The notes: a model not told the origin generated them from the letters alone. A stretch of DNA of 64,000 bases from Paucibacter sp. Y2R2-4 (GCF_025717535.1 NZ_JAJIRO010000002.1:434001-498000); one strand, 5' to 3'; shown: positions 8,717 through 18,854, counted from the first letter of the stretch. Made by a program: numbers and translations.

Positions 8717-10015
8717 ATGAGCACCTCCAAAGCCGCGCCAATGACTTTTTCGCTTCGTTCGATCTGTCTCGCCACCAGCCTGGCACTGGGCATGAGCCTG
8801 GCTTGGGCCGACGATGTCACCGATGTGCAAGCCATCTTGGCCGCAGGCAAGCATGCCGAAGGTCTGAAGAAGGTGGATCAATTGCTGGTCGCCAAGCCCA
8901 ATGACCCGCGTCTGCGCCTGCAGCGCGGCATCGCGCTGTCGCTGCTGAACCGGCAGGCCGAGGCGATCGGCGTGTTCCAGAAGCTGACGGAAACGCACCC
9001 CGAGTTGCCCGGCCCCTACAACAATCTGGCCGTGCTCTATGGCAACCAGGGCGACTACGAAAAGGCCCGTCAGGCGCTGGAGTTAGCGATCCGCACCAAC
9101 CCCACCTATGCCACTGCTTTCCAGAACTTGGGCGACGTTTACGCGCGTCTGGCTGGTCAAGCCTATAAGAAGGCCTTGGCCCTGGACAAGACTGACGGCA
9201 CGCTGCCGCTGAAGTTGGCCGTGGTGCAAAACGTGTTTGAAGCCAGCGTGGACCCACGCGCAGCCAAGCCGGTGAGCGCCACACCAGCCCCGACTGCAAC
9301 GCCCGCACCGAGTCCTGCCCCCAGCCCTGCTGCCGCCGTGACCCCGAGCGCTGCGGCCAACCCTGCACAAGCGGCGACCGCGAAGTTGAATGAGAAGGCA
9401 GCCGCGGACAAGAAGGCGGCAGAGAGCAAAGTGGCTGATGCCAAACCGGCCGACAGCAAGGTGGCCGTGGCCACGCCAGCCACACCAGCAAAGACGCCTG
9501 CGCCTGCAGTGACCAACAGCCCCGCGGCGACACCGACTGCCGCTGCACCGAGCGCGGCCAAGCCCGCCGCCTCCAGCCCGGCAAGCACCACAGCTGCGAC
9601 GACGACCGTCGCGAGCGCGACTCCAGCCAAGGCCGGAGCCGCCAAGCCCGAAAGCGCGAAGCCAGACGCGACGGATAAGGACAAGCAGGCCGTCGAGAAA
9701 GCCTTGCACGCCTGGGCCAAGGCCTGGAGCCAGCGCGATATGTTTGCCTACTACGCCGCTTACGCGCCGGAGTTCAAGGGCAAGTCGCCCACGCGCAAGG
9801 CCTGGGAGCAAGAGCGCAATGTGCGAATTACCGGCAAGAAGAAGATCTCGGTCAGTTTGTCCAATCTGCAAATCAAGGTCAGCGGCGACAAAGCCAGCGT
9901 TCGCCTGCGTCAGGACTACAGCTCCGACGCACTGAGCGTGAAGAGCAGCAAGAGCATTGAGATGATCAAGAACAAGCTCGGTGACTGGCAGATCACGCAA
10001 GAAACCTCCAACTGA
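8717..10015 (+). CDS. Exported TPR protein with Cds6/NTF2-like C-terminal domain
   Basis: The likely start is the ATG at 8717 (432 residues); an ATG at 8741 directly before the signal sequence MTFSLRSICLATS is a good alternative. The mature part begins after SLAWA with TPR repeats (PYNNLAVLYGNQGDYEKARQ; TAFQNLGDVYARL). A long Ala/Pro/Lys linker of low complexity follows, then a C-terminal domain (KALHAWAKAWSQRDMFAYY to the end) of the NTF2-like type found on Cds6-like L,D-transpeptidase proteins. The next gene encodes an L,D-transpeptidase ending in a related domain, which suggests a shared job in cell-wall remodelling. The TPR part probably mediates protein contacts in the periplasm. Confidence 0.82.
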   Translation: MSTSKAAPMTFSLRSICLATSLALGMSLAWADDVTDVQAILAAGKHAEGLKKVDQLLVAKPNDPRLRLQRGIALSLLNRQAEAIGVFQKLTETHPELPGPYNNLAVLYGNQGDYEKARQALELAIRTNPTYATAFQNLGDVYARLAGQAYKKALALDKTDGTLPLKLAVVQNVFEASVDPRAAKPVSATPAPTATPAPSPAPSPAAAVTPSAAANPAQAATAKLNEKAAADKKAAESKVADAKPADSKVAVATPATPAKTPAPAVTNSPAATPTAAAPSAAKPAASSPASTTAATTTVASATPAKAGAAKPESAKPDATDKDKQAVEKALHAWAKAWSQRDMFAYYAAYAPEFKGKSPTRKAWEQERNVRITGKKKISVSLSNLQIKVSGDKASVRLRQDYSSDALSVKSSKSIEMIKNKLGDWQITQETSN

Positions 10016-10085
10016 TCAAGCGCCGAGCGCTGCCCCTGAGAGAAAATAAGGCTTGAGCTTCTGCCCCGCCGATGGGTTTCACTGA

Positions 10086-11462
10086 ATGTCTATGTCTGCC
10101 AAGCCCAATAGCACCTCTGCCGAGCCCAGTGCCGCCGCCAAGCCCATGAACGGCGCGGTGCGCCCGGGCGTACTGGCTGGCCTGGGTTTGGCCGCAGTCT
10201 TGGGGGTGGTGGGCTATGTGTTTGCGAAAGTGGATCTCAGCCATGGCGCGTCAGGCGCAATGGCTGAGGCCCTGACCGAACATGCGCTGGCGGCTGCGGG
10301 CGACAAGTCCAACCCGACCGAGCGCTTGCTGAAGGCCCAGCCCGACGAACAAACCCCGGAGGGCCTGCTGATTCAAAGCTATCAGCACTTGGCACGCGGC
10401 GAAGAGTCCCTGGCCTTGGACAAGGTCGAACAACTGGTCAAACGCCGGCCGGACTTCGCTTTGGCGCAATTGCTCTTGGGCGATCTTTTGTTGGCGCGCA
10501 GTGGTCATCCCAGCGCAGCCTCACAGGGCCCGGAGTCGGTGGCTAGCGCTCCGGTAGGCGCCAGCGAAGGCCTGCGAGCCGAGGCACGCTTGCGTTTGGC
10601 AGCCTTGGTAGAGCGGCCGCCAGCAGATGCCCTGCCCAAGCCGCTGCTGAGCTTGGCGCCAGGGGTGCGGCACGCCATCGTGGTGGACACCAGCCGCGCC
10701 CGGCTCTATCTGTTTGAAAACGGCAACGAAGGCTTGAAGTTGCTGCGCGACCACTATGTGTCGATCGGCAAATTGGGTACCGGCAAACAAGCCGAAGGTG
10801 ACCAGCGCACGCCCTTGGGCACCTATCACATCGGCCTGCGCCGCGACGAAGCGGCCGCACGCTACGGCGCCGCCGCCCTGCCCCTGAACTACCCCAATGA
10901 ATACGACCGGGTGCTGGGCCGCAGCGGCAGCAGCATCTGGCTGCATGGCGAGCGCGCCGGCAACTACGCACGCGGACCGATGTCAACCGATGGCTGCATC
11001 GTGCTCAGCAACGACGATATGAAGCAGTTGGCCGACACGGTGGCCGCCCGCGAGACGCCGGTGGTCATTGTTGAGCAACTGAGCTGGGTCAAGCGGAGCG
11101 AGGCTGCCAAGTTACCGTCAGATCGGACTTTTGAAACCGCCTACCAACGCTGGCATGAAGCGCGCATGGCGCAAGATGCGCAACAGTTGCGCATCTTTTA
11201 CGAGCCCGGCCTCGAGCGAGGCTCTGACAGCGCGGCGCCCCGCCTGGAGGCCAATCTGGCGCGCATGGCCAAGCATGAGTTGCCGGTGCAGGCGCTGGAG
11301 CGCATCAGCATGCTGCCCTGGCCCGACGAGCCCAAGGTGAGAATCGTGACCTATCGCGAGTTGAGCCCCAGCGATGGCGGCCGGCCCAAGCTGAAGCGCC
11401 AGTATTGGCGCGAACAGCAAGACGGCCACTGGGCCATCTTCTTTGACGGCTTGATCGGCTAA
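10086..11462 (+). CDS. L,D-transpeptidase (YkuD domain) with NTF2-like tail
   Basis: The 458-residue protein has an N-terminal transmembrane anchor (LAGLGLAAVLGVVGYVFA, residues about 34-51), a helical TPR-like segment, then a YkuD catalytic domain. The catalytic motif is clear: IWLHGE followed by MSTDGCIVLSNDDM, giving the His and Cys of the HxG(x)nS/THGC/DGC-type site. Family enzymes make 3-3 peptidoglycan cross-links or attach proteins to the wall. The last about 110 residues resemble the C-terminal domain of the preceding gene product (FETAYQRWHEARMAQDAQQ; YWREQQDGHWAIFFDG). The 70-bp gap and same orientation fit an operon. Confidence 0.88.
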   Translation: MSMSAKPNSTSAEPSAAAKPMNGAVRPGVLAGLGLAAVLGVVGYVFAKVDLSHGASGAMAEALTEHALAAAGDKSNPTERLLKAQPDEQTPEGLLIQSYQHLARGEESLALDKVEQLVKRRPDFALAQLLLGDLLLARSGHPSAASQGPESVASAPVGASEGLRAEARLRLAALVERPPADALPKPLLSLAPGVRHAIVVDTSRARLYLFENGNEGLKLLRDHYVSIGKLGTGKQAEGDQRTPLGTYHIGLRRDEAAARYGAAALPLNYPNEYDRVLGRSGSSIWLHGERAGNYARGPMSTDGCIVLSNDDMKQLADTVAARETPVVIVEQLSWVKRSEAAKLPSDRTFETAYQRWHEARMAQDAQQLRIFYEPGLERGSDSAAPRLEANLARMAKHELPVQALERISMLPWPDEPKVRIVTYRELSPSDGGRPKLKRQYWREQQDGHWAIFFDGLIG

Positions 11463-11579
11463 GGACGAAAAAGCGTGCGCCCTGCACGTTGAAAGGCTAG
11501 CGGCGAAATGACCGGGACCAGGCCGCAAAAGCCGCCTCGACTACAATCGCGCACCTTTTGCAGCCACTGGACACATACC

Positions 11580-11966
11580 ATGTACCGCTGTGTTTTGAGC
11601 GCCCTCATCGTAGTGGCCGCCGTCACAAGCCTGCCCGCGCAGGCACAAACCCACCGCCCCTTTCCTGTGCAAGCCTTGCGCGGTGAAATGGTGGTCTTGC
11701 AAAGCCCCGACATCAGCCTGAACGGCAAGCCCGCGCGCTTGGCTCCCGGCGCACGCGTACGCGGCGACAACAATCTGCTGCAGCAGCCGGCCGCCCTCAG
11801 CGGCGCCAAGCTGATGGTGCATTACACCGTCGACCCCAATGGCCTGCTGATGGATGTCTGGGTCTTGAACCCGGTCGAGTTGGCCAACAAGACCTGGCCC
11901 CGCAGCCCGCAAGAAGCCGCCGCTTGGAGCTTTGATCAGGCCGCGCAAGTCTGGACCAAGCGCTGA
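11580..11966 (+). CDS. Small exported protein of unknown function
   Basis: This 128-residue protein starts with a signal peptide ([21 protein letters not shown], cleavage near AQAQ). The mature part has a short beta-rich pattern, including [20 protein letters not shown] and [20 protein letters not shown] do not recognise a named family. An upstream ATG at 11508 would put a polar tail before the signal and is rejected. It precedes miaB by about 90 bp in the same direction. Confidence 0.7.
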   Translation: MYRCVLSALIVVAAVTSLPAQAQTHRPFPVQALRGEMVVLQSPDISLNGKPARLAPGARVRGDNNLLQQPAALSGAKLMVHYTVDPNGLLMDVWVLNPVELANKTWPRSPQEAAAWSFDQAAQVWTKR

Positions 11967-12055
11967 GCGCAGCGCCGACTCCCGCCCTTTTTCTCTCTTT
12001 CAATACCGCGTGCCGCCGCCCCGGCGGACGCCAGCCTGCCTTTTTCGAGAACGCC

Positions 12056-13402
12056 ATGAGCAAAAAAGTCTTCATCAAAACCTTTGGCTGCCAGATGAAC
12101 GAGTACGACTCGGGCAAGATGGCCGACGTGCTGGGCGCCGCCCAAGGCTACGAAAAAACCGATGACGTCGAGCAGGCCGACCTGATCCTGTTCAACACCT
12201 GCTCGGTGCGTGAGAAGGCCCAAGAAAAGGTGTTCAGCGACCTCGGCCGCGTCAAGCATTTGAAGGAAAAAGGCGTCTTGATCGGCGTGGGCGGCTGCGT
12301 GGCCAGCCAGGAAGGCGCCGCCATCATCGAGCGCGCACCCTATGTCGATGTGGTCTTCGGCCCGCAAACCTTGCACCGACTGCCGGCCATGCTGGCCGCG
12401 CGCAGCGCTGAGTTGCGCCCGCAGGTGGACATCTCCTTCCCCGAGATCGAGAAGTTCGACAACCTGCCGCCGGCCAAGGTCGAAGGCGCTTCGGCCTTTG
12501 TCTCCATCATGGAAGGCTGCTCCAAGTACTGCTCTTACTGCGTGGTGCCCTACACCCGCGGCGAAGAAGTCTCACGCCCCTTTGACGATGTGTTGACCGA
12601 GATCGCCGGGCTGGCCGACCAAGGCGTCATGGAAATCAATCTGCTGGGCCAGAACGTCAATGCCTACCGCGGCAAGATGGGCGACAGTGGCGAATACGCC
12701 GACCTCGCCCTGCTGCTCGAGTACGCAGCCGAGATCCCCGGCATCAAGCGCCTGCGCTTCACCACCAGCCACCCGAACGAGTTCAACCAGCGCTTGGTCG
12801 ATGCCTTCGCCAAGGTGCCGCAACTGGTCAACCATCTGCACCTGCCGGTGCAGCACGGCAGTGACCGCATCTTGATGGCCATGAAGCGCGGCTACACCGC
12901 GCTCGAGTTCAAGAGCACCATCCGCAAGCTGCGCGCCATCCGCCCGGACATCCGCATCGCCAGCGACTTCATCGTCGGCTTCCCTGGCGAAACCGAAGAA
13001 GACCACGCCAAGCTGATGAAGCTGGTGGAAGACATCGGCTTTGATGCCTCCTTCAGCTTCATCTTCAGCCCGCGCCCCGGCACACCGGCTGCGGCGCTGG
13101 AAGACACCACGCCTTACGAAGTGAAGGTACGCCGCCTGCAAGAATTGCAAGCTGTGATCGAGGCCAACACCTTGGCCATCAGCCAGACCATGGTCGGCCA
13201 GACCCACAAGATCTTGGTCACCGGCAATGCCCGCAAAGACCCCAGCGAGTTGATGGGCCGCACCGAGTGCAACCGCATCGTCAACTTCAAGGGCAATGCG
13301 CGACTGATGAATCAGTTGGTGGACGTCAGAATCACGCAGGCCTTCGCGCACTCGCTGCGCGCCGAGGTGCTGACGGTGGAACACGCTAGCGTGCTGGCCT
13401 GA
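12056..13402 (+). CDS. miaB: tRNA-2-methylthio-N6-dimethylallyladenosine synthase MiaB
   Basis: MiaB is a radical-SAM methylthiotransferase that thiomethylates i6A37 in tRNAs reading UNN codons. The 448-residue product has the UPF0004 domain with three cluster cysteines ([31 protein letters not shown]), the radical-SAM CxxxCxxC ([19 protein letters not shown]), and a C-terminal TRAM domain ending around residue 440. Length matches the family. Its 3' end overlaps the convergent small membrane protein gene by 17 nt. Confidence 0.98.
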   Translation: MSKKVFIKTFGCQMNEYDSGKMADVLGAAQGYEKTDDVEQADLILFNTCSVREKAQEKVFSDLGRVKHLKEKGVLIGVGGCVASQEGAAIIERAPYVDVVFGPQTLHRLPAMLAARSAELRPQVDISFPEIEKFDNLPPAKVEGASAFVSIMEGCSKYCSYCVVPYTRGEEVSRPFDDVLTEIAGLADQGVMEINLLGQNVNAYRGKMGDSGEYADLALLLEYAAEIPGIKRLRFTTSHPNEFNQRLVDAFAKVPQLVNHLHLPVQHGSDRILMAMKRGYTALEFKSTIRKLRAIRPDIRIASDFIVGFPGETEEDHAKLMKLVEDIGFDASFSFIFSPRPGTPAAALEDTTPYEVKVRRLQELQAVIEANTLAISQTMVGQTHKILVTGNARKDPSELMGRTECNRIVNFKGNARLMNQLVDVRITQAFAHSLRAEVLTVEHASVLA

Positions 13403-13664
13403 GGCTCAAATAACACTGCGGCAGGCTGATGCCCAAAAGCATCAGCCCGTAGCCCGCCATCTTGCCGTCACGCCCGAGCAGCAGCAGGGCCGCGATCACG
13501 CCGAGGCTTCCACCGATACCGCCCCAGAGGGTCAGGTGTTGCCAGGCTCGCGCCTTCAGTTCGCTACGCCAGAGAAGTTTGGCGCCGGCAGCCATCAAGG
13601 CGGCGACCAGCCAAGCAGGCGCAAACAGATTGCTAAAGTGCCAAAAAGCGTCAAGTGGACTCAA
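13386..13664 (-). CDS. Small integral membrane protein, unknown function
   Basis: This 92-residue protein has about three hydrophobic segments ([19 protein letters not shown]; a central [30 protein letters not shown]). I cannot name a family. It is convergent with miaB, sharing 17 nt at the 3' ends, and divergent from hemA, so the FNR-type box in the 118-bp spacer could act on it too. Confidence 0.65.
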   Translation of the reverse strand: MSPLDAFWHFSNLFAPAWLVAALMAAGAKLLWRSELKARAWQHLTLWGGIGGSLGVIAALLLLGRDGKMAGYGLMLLGISLPQCYLSLRPAR

Positions 13665-13701
13665 GGGTGGGGCTCGCGGCGGTCAGGGAAATTAGTTTCA
13701 C

Positions 13702-13715
13702 TTGATGCACATCAA
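13702..13715. promoter_or_regulatory. FNR/Anr-type binding box upstream of hemA
   Basis: TTGATGCACATCAA is an exact match to the TTGAT-N4-ATCAA consensus of FNR/Anr/Dnr regulators, with symmetric flanks C and G. Its centre is 74 bp upstream of the hemA start codon. Oxygen-dependent control of hemA by Anr/Dnr is documented in Pseudomonas; control here is inferred. Confidence 0.65.
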
Positions 13716-13770
13716 GCTTGTATGAAGTCTGCAAGAGCGCCTTCTCAGCGCGAAGCATTGATGTCAATTT

Positions 13771-13776
13771 TATAAT
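13771..13776 (+). promoter_or_regulatory. -10 element (TATAAT) just before hemA
   Basis: A perfect TATAAT ends 6 nt before the hemA ATG, with no good -35 match 17 bp upstream. Transcription would begin at or next to the start codon, implying a leaderless or near-leaderless mRNA; no Shine-Dalgarno sequence is visible. Confidence 0.45.
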
Positions 13777-13782
13777 CCGTCC

Positions 13783-15114
13783 ATGACCGTATTTGCCCTT
13801 GGCTTGAACCACACTTCCGCGCCCTTGGATTTGCGCGGGCGCTTTGCGTTCTCGCTGGAGCAATTGGTCCCGACCTTGCATGGCTTTCGCCAGCAATTGC
13901 AGCTGCCCGGCCAGAACGCCACAGCCACCGAAGCGACGATTTTGTCGACCTGCAATCGCACCGAACTCTATGTCGCCGGTCATGGCGAGATGGTCAAGCC
14001 AGCCGTCGATTGGCTGGCCCGCATCGGCGGTGTCAGCAGTTCCGCGCTGATGGACCACGCCTATGTGCGCGAAGGCAGTGCGGCTGCGCGCCACGCCTTC
14101 CGCGTCGCCAGCGGGCTGGACTCCATGGTGCTGGGCGAACCGCAAATCCTGGGCCAGATGAAGCAAGCGGTGCGCGAGGCCACCCAGGCCGGCACCGTCG
14201 GCACCACCCTGCACCAACTGTTTCAGCGCGGATTTTCGGTGGCCAAGGAAGTACGCAGCTCCACCGAAATCGGCGCCCACTCGATCAGCATGGCGGCCGC
14301 CTCGGTGCGCTTGGCCGCGCAATTATTCGAAGACCTCAGCCAGATCAAGGTGCTGTTCGTCGGCGCCGGTGAAATGATCGAGTTGGTGGCGACCCATTTC
14401 GCCGCCAAGACACCCAAAGCCATGGCCGTGGCCAACCGCACGCTGGAACGCGGCGAAAAGCTGGCCGGCCACCTCGGCGCCGAGGCGATTCGCCTGGCCG
14501 ACCTGCCACAGCGCCTGCATGAATTCGACGCCGTCATCTCTTGCACCGCCAGCAGCCTGCCGCTGATTGGCCTGGGCGCTGTTGAGCGCGCCTTGAAGCT
14601 GCGTAAACACCGGCCGATGTTCATGGTCGACCTGGCCGTGCCGCGCGATATCGAACCCGAAGTCGCCAAGCTGGGCGACGTCTACCTCTACACCGTTGAT
14701 GAATTGGCCAGCCTGGTGCAGTCAGCCGGCGAAAAGCGCCAGGCAGCGGTTGAGCAGGCTGAAGCCATCATCGAAACCGGCGTGCAGAGCTTTGTCCACT
14801 GGCTGGGCCAGCGCAATACCGTGCCGCTGATTCAGGCCTTGAATGCGCAGGCCGATGGCTGGCGCGAGCATGAAATGGCGCGCGCTCGCAAGCTGCTGGC
14901 GCGCGGTGCCAATGTCGAAGAAGTGCTGGAGGCCATGAGCCGCGGCCTGACGCAGAAGATGCTGCACGGCACCATGGCCGAGTTGCATGCCAGCGACGGC
15001 GAGCACCGCGTGCAATTGGCGCAGACGGTGTCGCGCCTGTTCCTGCGCAGCAGCAGCCGCAATCCGGCCGAGAGCGTGAACCCTGTCGCCAACGATCGGC
15101 CCGGCGAGTATTAG
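13783..15114 (+). CDS. hemA: Glutamyl-tRNA reductase HemA
   Basis: HemA reduces glutamyl-tRNA to glutamate-1-semialdehyde, the first committed step of C5 tetrapyrrole synthesis (haem and, where made, B12). The 443-residue product has the N-terminal [12 protein letters not shown] motif, the catalytic cysteine in STCNRTELY (Cys57), the [14 protein letters not shown] segment, the NADPH-binding [13 protein letters not shown], and the C-terminal dimerisation helix. It is followed by prfA and prmC in the common proteobacterial order. An FNR-type box lies upstream. Confidence 0.98.
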   Translation: MTVFALGLNHTSAPLDLRGRFAFSLEQLVPTLHGFRQQLQLPGQNATATEATILSTCNRTELYVAGHGEMVKPAVDWLARIGGVSSSALMDHAYVREGSAAARHAFRVASGLDSMVLGEPQILGQMKQAVREATQAGTVGTTLHQLFQRGFSVAKEVRSSTEIGAHSISMAAASVRLAAQLFEDLSQIKVLFVGAGEMIELVATHFAAKTPKAMAVANRTLERGEKLAGHLGAEAIRLADLPQRLHEFDAVISCTASSLPLIGLGAVERALKLRKHRPMFMVDLAVPRDIEPEVAKLGDVYLYTVDELASLVQSAGEKRQAAVEQAEAIIETGVQSFVHWLGQRNTVPLIQALNAQADGWREHEMARARKLLARGANVEEVLEAMSRGLTQKMLHGTMAELHASDGEHRVQLAQTVSRLFLRSSSRNPAESVNPVANDRPGEY

Positions 15115-15192
15115 CGGCGTCCATCAGCGCCAGCTCCTGCGTCGGCCTCTTGTGCCCACGCGCCTCTCCGCTCTCTGCTCCCCGGACCCGCC

Positions 15193-16278
15193 ATGAAAGA
15201 CTCACTGCGCCAGCAGTTCGACCGCCTCGCCTATCGTCTGAGCGAGCTCGACACCATCCTCAGCGAAGGCAGCATTGCCGCCGACATGAAGCGTTATCGC
15301 GCGCTGACCAAGGAGCAGGCCGAAGTGGCGGAGCTGGTCTCGCAGTACAAGCAGTATCTGCAGCGCGAGGCCGATTTGATCGAGGCCAAGAGCCTGTTGG
15401 CCGACCCCGAAATGGCCGAGATGGCAGCCGAAGAAATCAAATCCGCCGAGGCCGATCTGACCCGCCTGCATGAGTCACTGCAACTGGCTCTGCTGCCGCG
15501 TGACCCGGATGATGAGCGCTCGGCCTTTTTGGAAATCCGCGCCGGAGCCGGCGGCGATGAGTCGGCCCTGTTCGCCGCCGACTTGGCGCGCATGTATCTA
15601 CGCTATGCGGAGCGGCAAGGTTGGAAGACCGAGATTTTGTCGGCCAATGAGTCGGACCTGGGCGGCTACAAGGAACTGGTGGTGCGCATCGAGGGCGACA
15701 AGGTCTATGGCCGCCTGAAGTTTGAATCCGGCGGCCACCGCGTGCAGCGCGTGCCGGCCACTGAAGCGCAAGGCCGCATCCACACCAGCGCCTGCACCGT
15801 GGCGGTGATCGCCGAACCGGATGAAGCTGAGGAAGTGACGCTAAACCCCGCGGAGTTGCGCATCGACACCTTCCGCGCTAGCGGCGCCGGTGGTCAGCAC
15901 ATCAACAAGACCGACAGCGCGGTGCGCGTCACCCACATCCCCACCGGCTTGGTGGCGGAATGCCAGGACGACCGCAGCCAACACCGCAACAAGGCCAAGG
16001 CCATGCTGGTGCTGGCGGCAAGGCTGCGCGACAAAGACCGCATCGAACGCGAAGCCAAGGACGCCGCCAACCGCAAGAGCTTGATCGGCACCGGCGACCG
16101 CAGCGACCGCATCCGTACCTACAACTTCCCGCAGGGTCGGCTGACCGACCACCGCATCAACCTAACGCTTTACAAGCTCGGCGCCATCATGGACGGCGAC
16201 CTCGACGATGTGGCCGCAGGCCTGCAGGCCGCCCAGGCAGCCGAGCAGTTGGCGGTATTGGAAGCGGGACGCACATGA
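15193..16278 (+). CDS. prfA: Peptide chain release factor 1
   Basis: RF1 recognises UAA and UAG stop codons and triggers peptide release. The 361-residue product carries the PAT codon-recognition tripeptide (VPATEAQGR) that separates RF1 from RF2, and the universally conserved GGQ at residues 233-235 ([15 protein letters not shown]). Length is normal. It overlaps prmC, the methyltransferase that modifies the GGQ glutamine, by ATGA. Confidence 0.98.
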   Translation: MKDSLRQQFDRLAYRLSELDTILSEGSIAADMKRYRALTKEQAEVAELVSQYKQYLQREADLIEAKSLLADPEMAEMAAEEIKSAEADLTRLHESLQLALLPRDPDDERSAFLEIRAGAGGDESALFAADLARMYLRYAERQGWKTEILSANESDLGGYKELVVRIEGDKVYGRLKFESGGHRVQRVPATEAQGRIHTSACTVAVIAEPDEAEEVTLNPAELRIDTFRASGAGGQHINKTDSAVRVTHIPTGLVAECQDDRSQHRNKAKAMLVLAARLRDKDRIEREAKDAANRKSLIGTGDRSDRIRTYNFPQGRLTDHRINLTLYKLGAIMDGDLDDVAAGLQAAQAAEQLAVLEAGRT

Positions 16279-17111
16279 AGCCCTTGCCTGGCGATGTTCG
16301 CGCGGCCCTGCAGCTTGCGCAAAGCCTGGGGCTTGATCGGCTTGACGCTCAACTTTTGGTGGCGGCCGCAGTACAGCAAAACCGTGCTTGGCTGATCAGC
16401 CACGACGACGCCGTACTGTCGCCCGAAGTCGCAAGCCTTTTGACTGGGCAATTCGCACAAAAAGCGGCCGGCACACCGCTGGCCTATCTGCTTGGCGAGA
16501 AAGAATTCCACGGTTTGCTGCTCAAGGTCACGCCCGACACCCTGGTGCCCCGCGCCGACACCGAAACCCTGGTCGACTGGGCCTTGGAGATTTTGCAGAC
16601 GCAGGCGCCTGCACAAGCCCGCGTCGTCGATCTCGGCACCGGCAGTGGCGCCATTGCCTTGGCCCTCAAGGCCAGCCACCCCGAGGCACTTGTCGAGGCG
16701 CTGGACTTGAGCCACGCCGCCCTGGCGGTGGCACAAGACAATGCCCGTCGGCTTGGATTGGTTGTGGCTTTCCACCAAGGCGATTGGTGGCAGCCTTTGG
16801 CTGGGCAGCAGTTCGATCTGATCGTCAGCAACCCGCCCTATATCGCCGGAGAAGATCCGCACCTGCCGGCACTGCGTCATGAGCCTATCGGCGCCTTGAC
16901 GCCAGGCGGCGACGGTTTGTCTGACTTGCAGGCCTTGATCGAAGGGGCGCCAGCGCACTTGCAGCCCGGTGGCTGGCTGCTGCTGGAGCATGGCTATGAC
17001 CAGGCCGAGCCGGTGGCCCAAGCCCTGCGGCAGCGCGGTTTCAGCGATTTGGCCATGCGCCGAGACCTGGGCAGCCAGCCTCGGGTCAGCGGCGGGCGCT
17101 GGCTGGGCTGA
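16275..17111 (+). CDS. prmC: Release factor glutamine methyltransferase PrmC
   Basis: PrmC N5-methylates the glutamine of the GGQ motif in RF1/RF2 using SAM. The 278-residue product has the helical N-terminal domain, the [15 protein letters not shown] segment, SAM-binding [15 protein letters not shown] and the NPPY catalytic motif ([11 protein letters not shown]). The start overlaps the prfA stop by 4 nt, so the two are translationally coupled. A longer upstream extension in the same frame lies over prfA and is not coding. Confidence 0.97.
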   Translation: MKPLPGDVRAALQLAQSLGLDRLDAQLLVAAAVQQNRAWLISHDDAVLSPEVASLLTGQFAQKAAGTPLAYLLGEKEFHGLLLKVTPDTLVPRADTETLVDWALEILQTQAPAQARVVDLGTGSGAIALALKASHPEALVEALDLSHAALAVAQDNARRLGLVVAFHQGDWWQPLAGQQFDLIVSNPPYIAGEDPHLPALRHEPIGALTPGGDGLSDLQALIEGAPAHLQPGGWLLLEHGYDQAEPVAQALRQRGFSDLAMRRDLGSQPRVSGGRWLG

Positions 17112-17224
17112 GCGCTCAGCCGCTCAATCGCATCAACAGCCCACCCATTTGTGGGCAATTTACACCGCACGGGCGGGCCGCCTCGGCGTAGCATGGACTC
17201 AAACCATCGCCGCAGGAGATCCTC

Positions 17225-17875
17225 ATGAGCACCGTTCCAAGGCCTCGTTTTCTCTCCGCACTGAGCCTGCTCAGCCTCACCGGCCTGCTGCTGGGCTTGA
17301 GCCCTGCGCTGCGTGCCGCCGAGCCCAATCTACCGGCCCTGCAAGGCAGTCCGAGCTGGCAAGCACGCCTGCAGCTCAGCAGTTTGGCGCTGAGCACCAG
17401 CAGCCTGCCCTCAGGCCTGGATACGACAGCGCAAACCGGCTCACGCCTGCTCAGCGCCAGTCTGCTGGGCGACTATTACCTGACTGGCTCGGGCCTAGGC
17501 GGCGTGCACGGCGGCCTGCGCGCCACCGGCGGCCTGATGCTGGGCACCTTGTCGCAAAACAATGCCAGCTTGGCCATGGGCAGCGGCGCCGGCCCTCTGT
17601 CCCAAGGCCTGACTGTCGGACAGCGCAGCTTGGCGCCCTGGTCGGTGGAGCGCGAAGCCAACGATCCCTTCACCTCCACGTCCTACCTGGGCATTGGCTA
17701 CACCGGGCGCTCTTTGCGGGGCGGCTGGGGCTTCAGCGCCGACCTCGGCCTGATGAGCGGCAATATGAGCAACAGCTTGCGCCTTGGCAGCAACCGCGCC
17801 CAGAGCATGGAGGACTTGCTGCGCGACTTGCGTTTCAAACCCGTGCTGCAACTGGGCCTGTCTTACAGTTACTGA
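17225..17875 (+). CDS. Exported protein, possible small outer-membrane beta-barrel
   Basis: This 216-residue product starts with a signal peptide (hydrophobic SLLSLTGLLLGLSPAL, cleavage near RAAE). The remainder is rich in Ser, Gly and Leu with alternating pattern strands (LGGVHGGLRATGGLMLG; SYLGIGYTGRSLRGGWGFSADLG) and ends LQLGLSYSY with a terminal aromatic, as in outer-membrane barrels. A named family is not recognised. It is a stand-alone gene between prmC and grxD. Confidence 0.65.
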   Translation: MSTVPRPRFLSALSLLSLTGLLLGLSPALRAAEPNLPALQGSPSWQARLQLSSLALSTSSLPSGLDTTAQTGSRLLSASLLGDYYLTGSGLGGVHGGLRATGGLMLGTLSQNNASLAMGSGAGPLSQGLTVGQRSLAPWSVEREANDPFTSTSYLGIGYTGRSLRGGWGFSADLGLMSGNMSNSLRLGSNRAQSMEDLLRDLRFKPVLQLGLSYSY

Positions 17876-17970
17876 TGGGACCTCCGGTCAGGTTTGACCT
17901 GCCAAGGCATAGGTGAAATCGCGCTGACCGATAATCTCGCCCAAGATTCCACTTTTTGGCGAGATGATCC

Positions 17971-18285
17971 ATGAGCGACGTTCAGCAACGCATTGATGAC
18001 CTGGTGAAGAACAACCGCGTGATGCTCTTCATGAAGGGCTCGGCACAGTTCCCCATGTGCGGTTTCTCCGGCCGTGCAGTTCAGATCCTGAAGGCCTGCG
18101 GCGCCACCGATCTGAAGACTTTCAATGTGCTGGACGACGCGGAAGTTCGCCAAGGCATCAAGGACTACGCCAACTGGCCGACCATCCCCCAGCTCTACAT
18201 CAAGGGTGAGTTCATTGGCGGCTCGGACATCATGATGGAGATGTACGAATCCGGCGAACTGCAGCAGGTTCTGTCCGCTAGCTGA
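17971..18285 (+). CDS. grxD: Monothiol glutaredoxin Grx4
   Basis: The 104-residue product has the CGFS active site (PMCGFSGRAVQIL), the NWPTIPQLYIKGEFIGGSDI glutathione-binding region and normal length for Grx4-type proteins, which bind and deliver 2Fe-2S clusters with BolA partners. It overlaps ubiX by one nucleotide (TGATG). Confidence 0.97.
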   Translation: MSDVQQRIDDLVKNNRVMLFMKGSAQFPMCGFSGRAVQILKACGATDLKTFNVLDDAEVRQGIKDYANWPTIPQLYIKGEFIGGSDIMMEMYESGELQQVLSAS

Positions 18286-18854
18286 TGACACAAAGACTGG
18301 TCCTGGGCATCACCGGCGCTACCGGTGCGGCCTACAGCCTACGGCTGCTGCGACGTGGCCGCGAATTGGGCCTAGAGACGCATCTGATCATCACGCCCTC
18401 GGGCGTGATCAATGCGCACCATGAACTGGGCCTGGACCGCAAAGCCTTGGAGGCGGAAGCCTCCTTCGCCTATGCCCCCGGCGACATCGGCGCTTGCGTA
18501 GCCAGTGGCAGTTTTGCCACGGCGGCCATGGTCATCGCGCCCTGCTCGATGAAGACCTTGGCCTCGGTCGCCCATGGCTTTGGCGACAACCTGCTGACCC
18601 GAGCTGCCGATGTGACCTTGAAAGAGCGCCGCCGCCTGATCCTGATGGTGCGCGAGACGCCTTTCAATCTAGCGCATTTGCGCAATATGGTCGCCGCCAC
18701 CGAAATGGGCGCGATTTGCTTTCCGCCCTTGCCGGCCTTCTATCACCACCCCAAGAGCATTGATGAGCTGGTGAATGAAAGCGTGGAGCGGGTGCTGGAG
18801 TTGGCGGGTGTGACAGGCGCCCAGCCCAAGGCTTGGGGCGGCGTCAAAGCCTAG
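18285..18854 (+). CDS. ubiX: Flavin prenyltransferase UbiX
   Basis: UbiX joins dimethylallyl phosphate to FMN to make the prenylated cofactor used by UbiD decarboxylases, here most likely for ubiquinone synthesis. The 189-residue product shows the N-terminal LGITGATGAAYSLRLL flavin-binding loop, the IAPCSMKTLASVAHGFGDNL and LMVRETPFNLAHLRNM motifs, and PPLPAFYHHP near the C-terminus. The start overlaps the grxD stop. Confidence 0.97.
   Translation: MTQRLVLGITGATGAAYSLRLLRRGRELGLETHLIITPSGVINAHHELGLDRKALEAEASFAYAPGDIGACVASGSFATAAMVIAPCSMKTLASVAHGFGDNLLTRAADVTLKERRRLILMVRETPFNLAHLRNMVAATEMGAICFPPLPAFYHHPKSIDELVNESVERVLELAGVTGAQPKAWGGVKA

Noticed and set aside
15960-16274. Long in-frame extension upstream of prmC
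   Set aside because: It lies wholly over prfA in another frame, is rich in Pro/Arg/Gln typical of shadow frames, and PrmC has a normal N-terminus at 16275.
17108-17157. Palindrome GCTGAGCGCTCAGC and a GCCCAC/GTGGGC hairpin after prmC
   Set aside because: Possible terminator, but there is no real T tract, so I did not list it as a feature.
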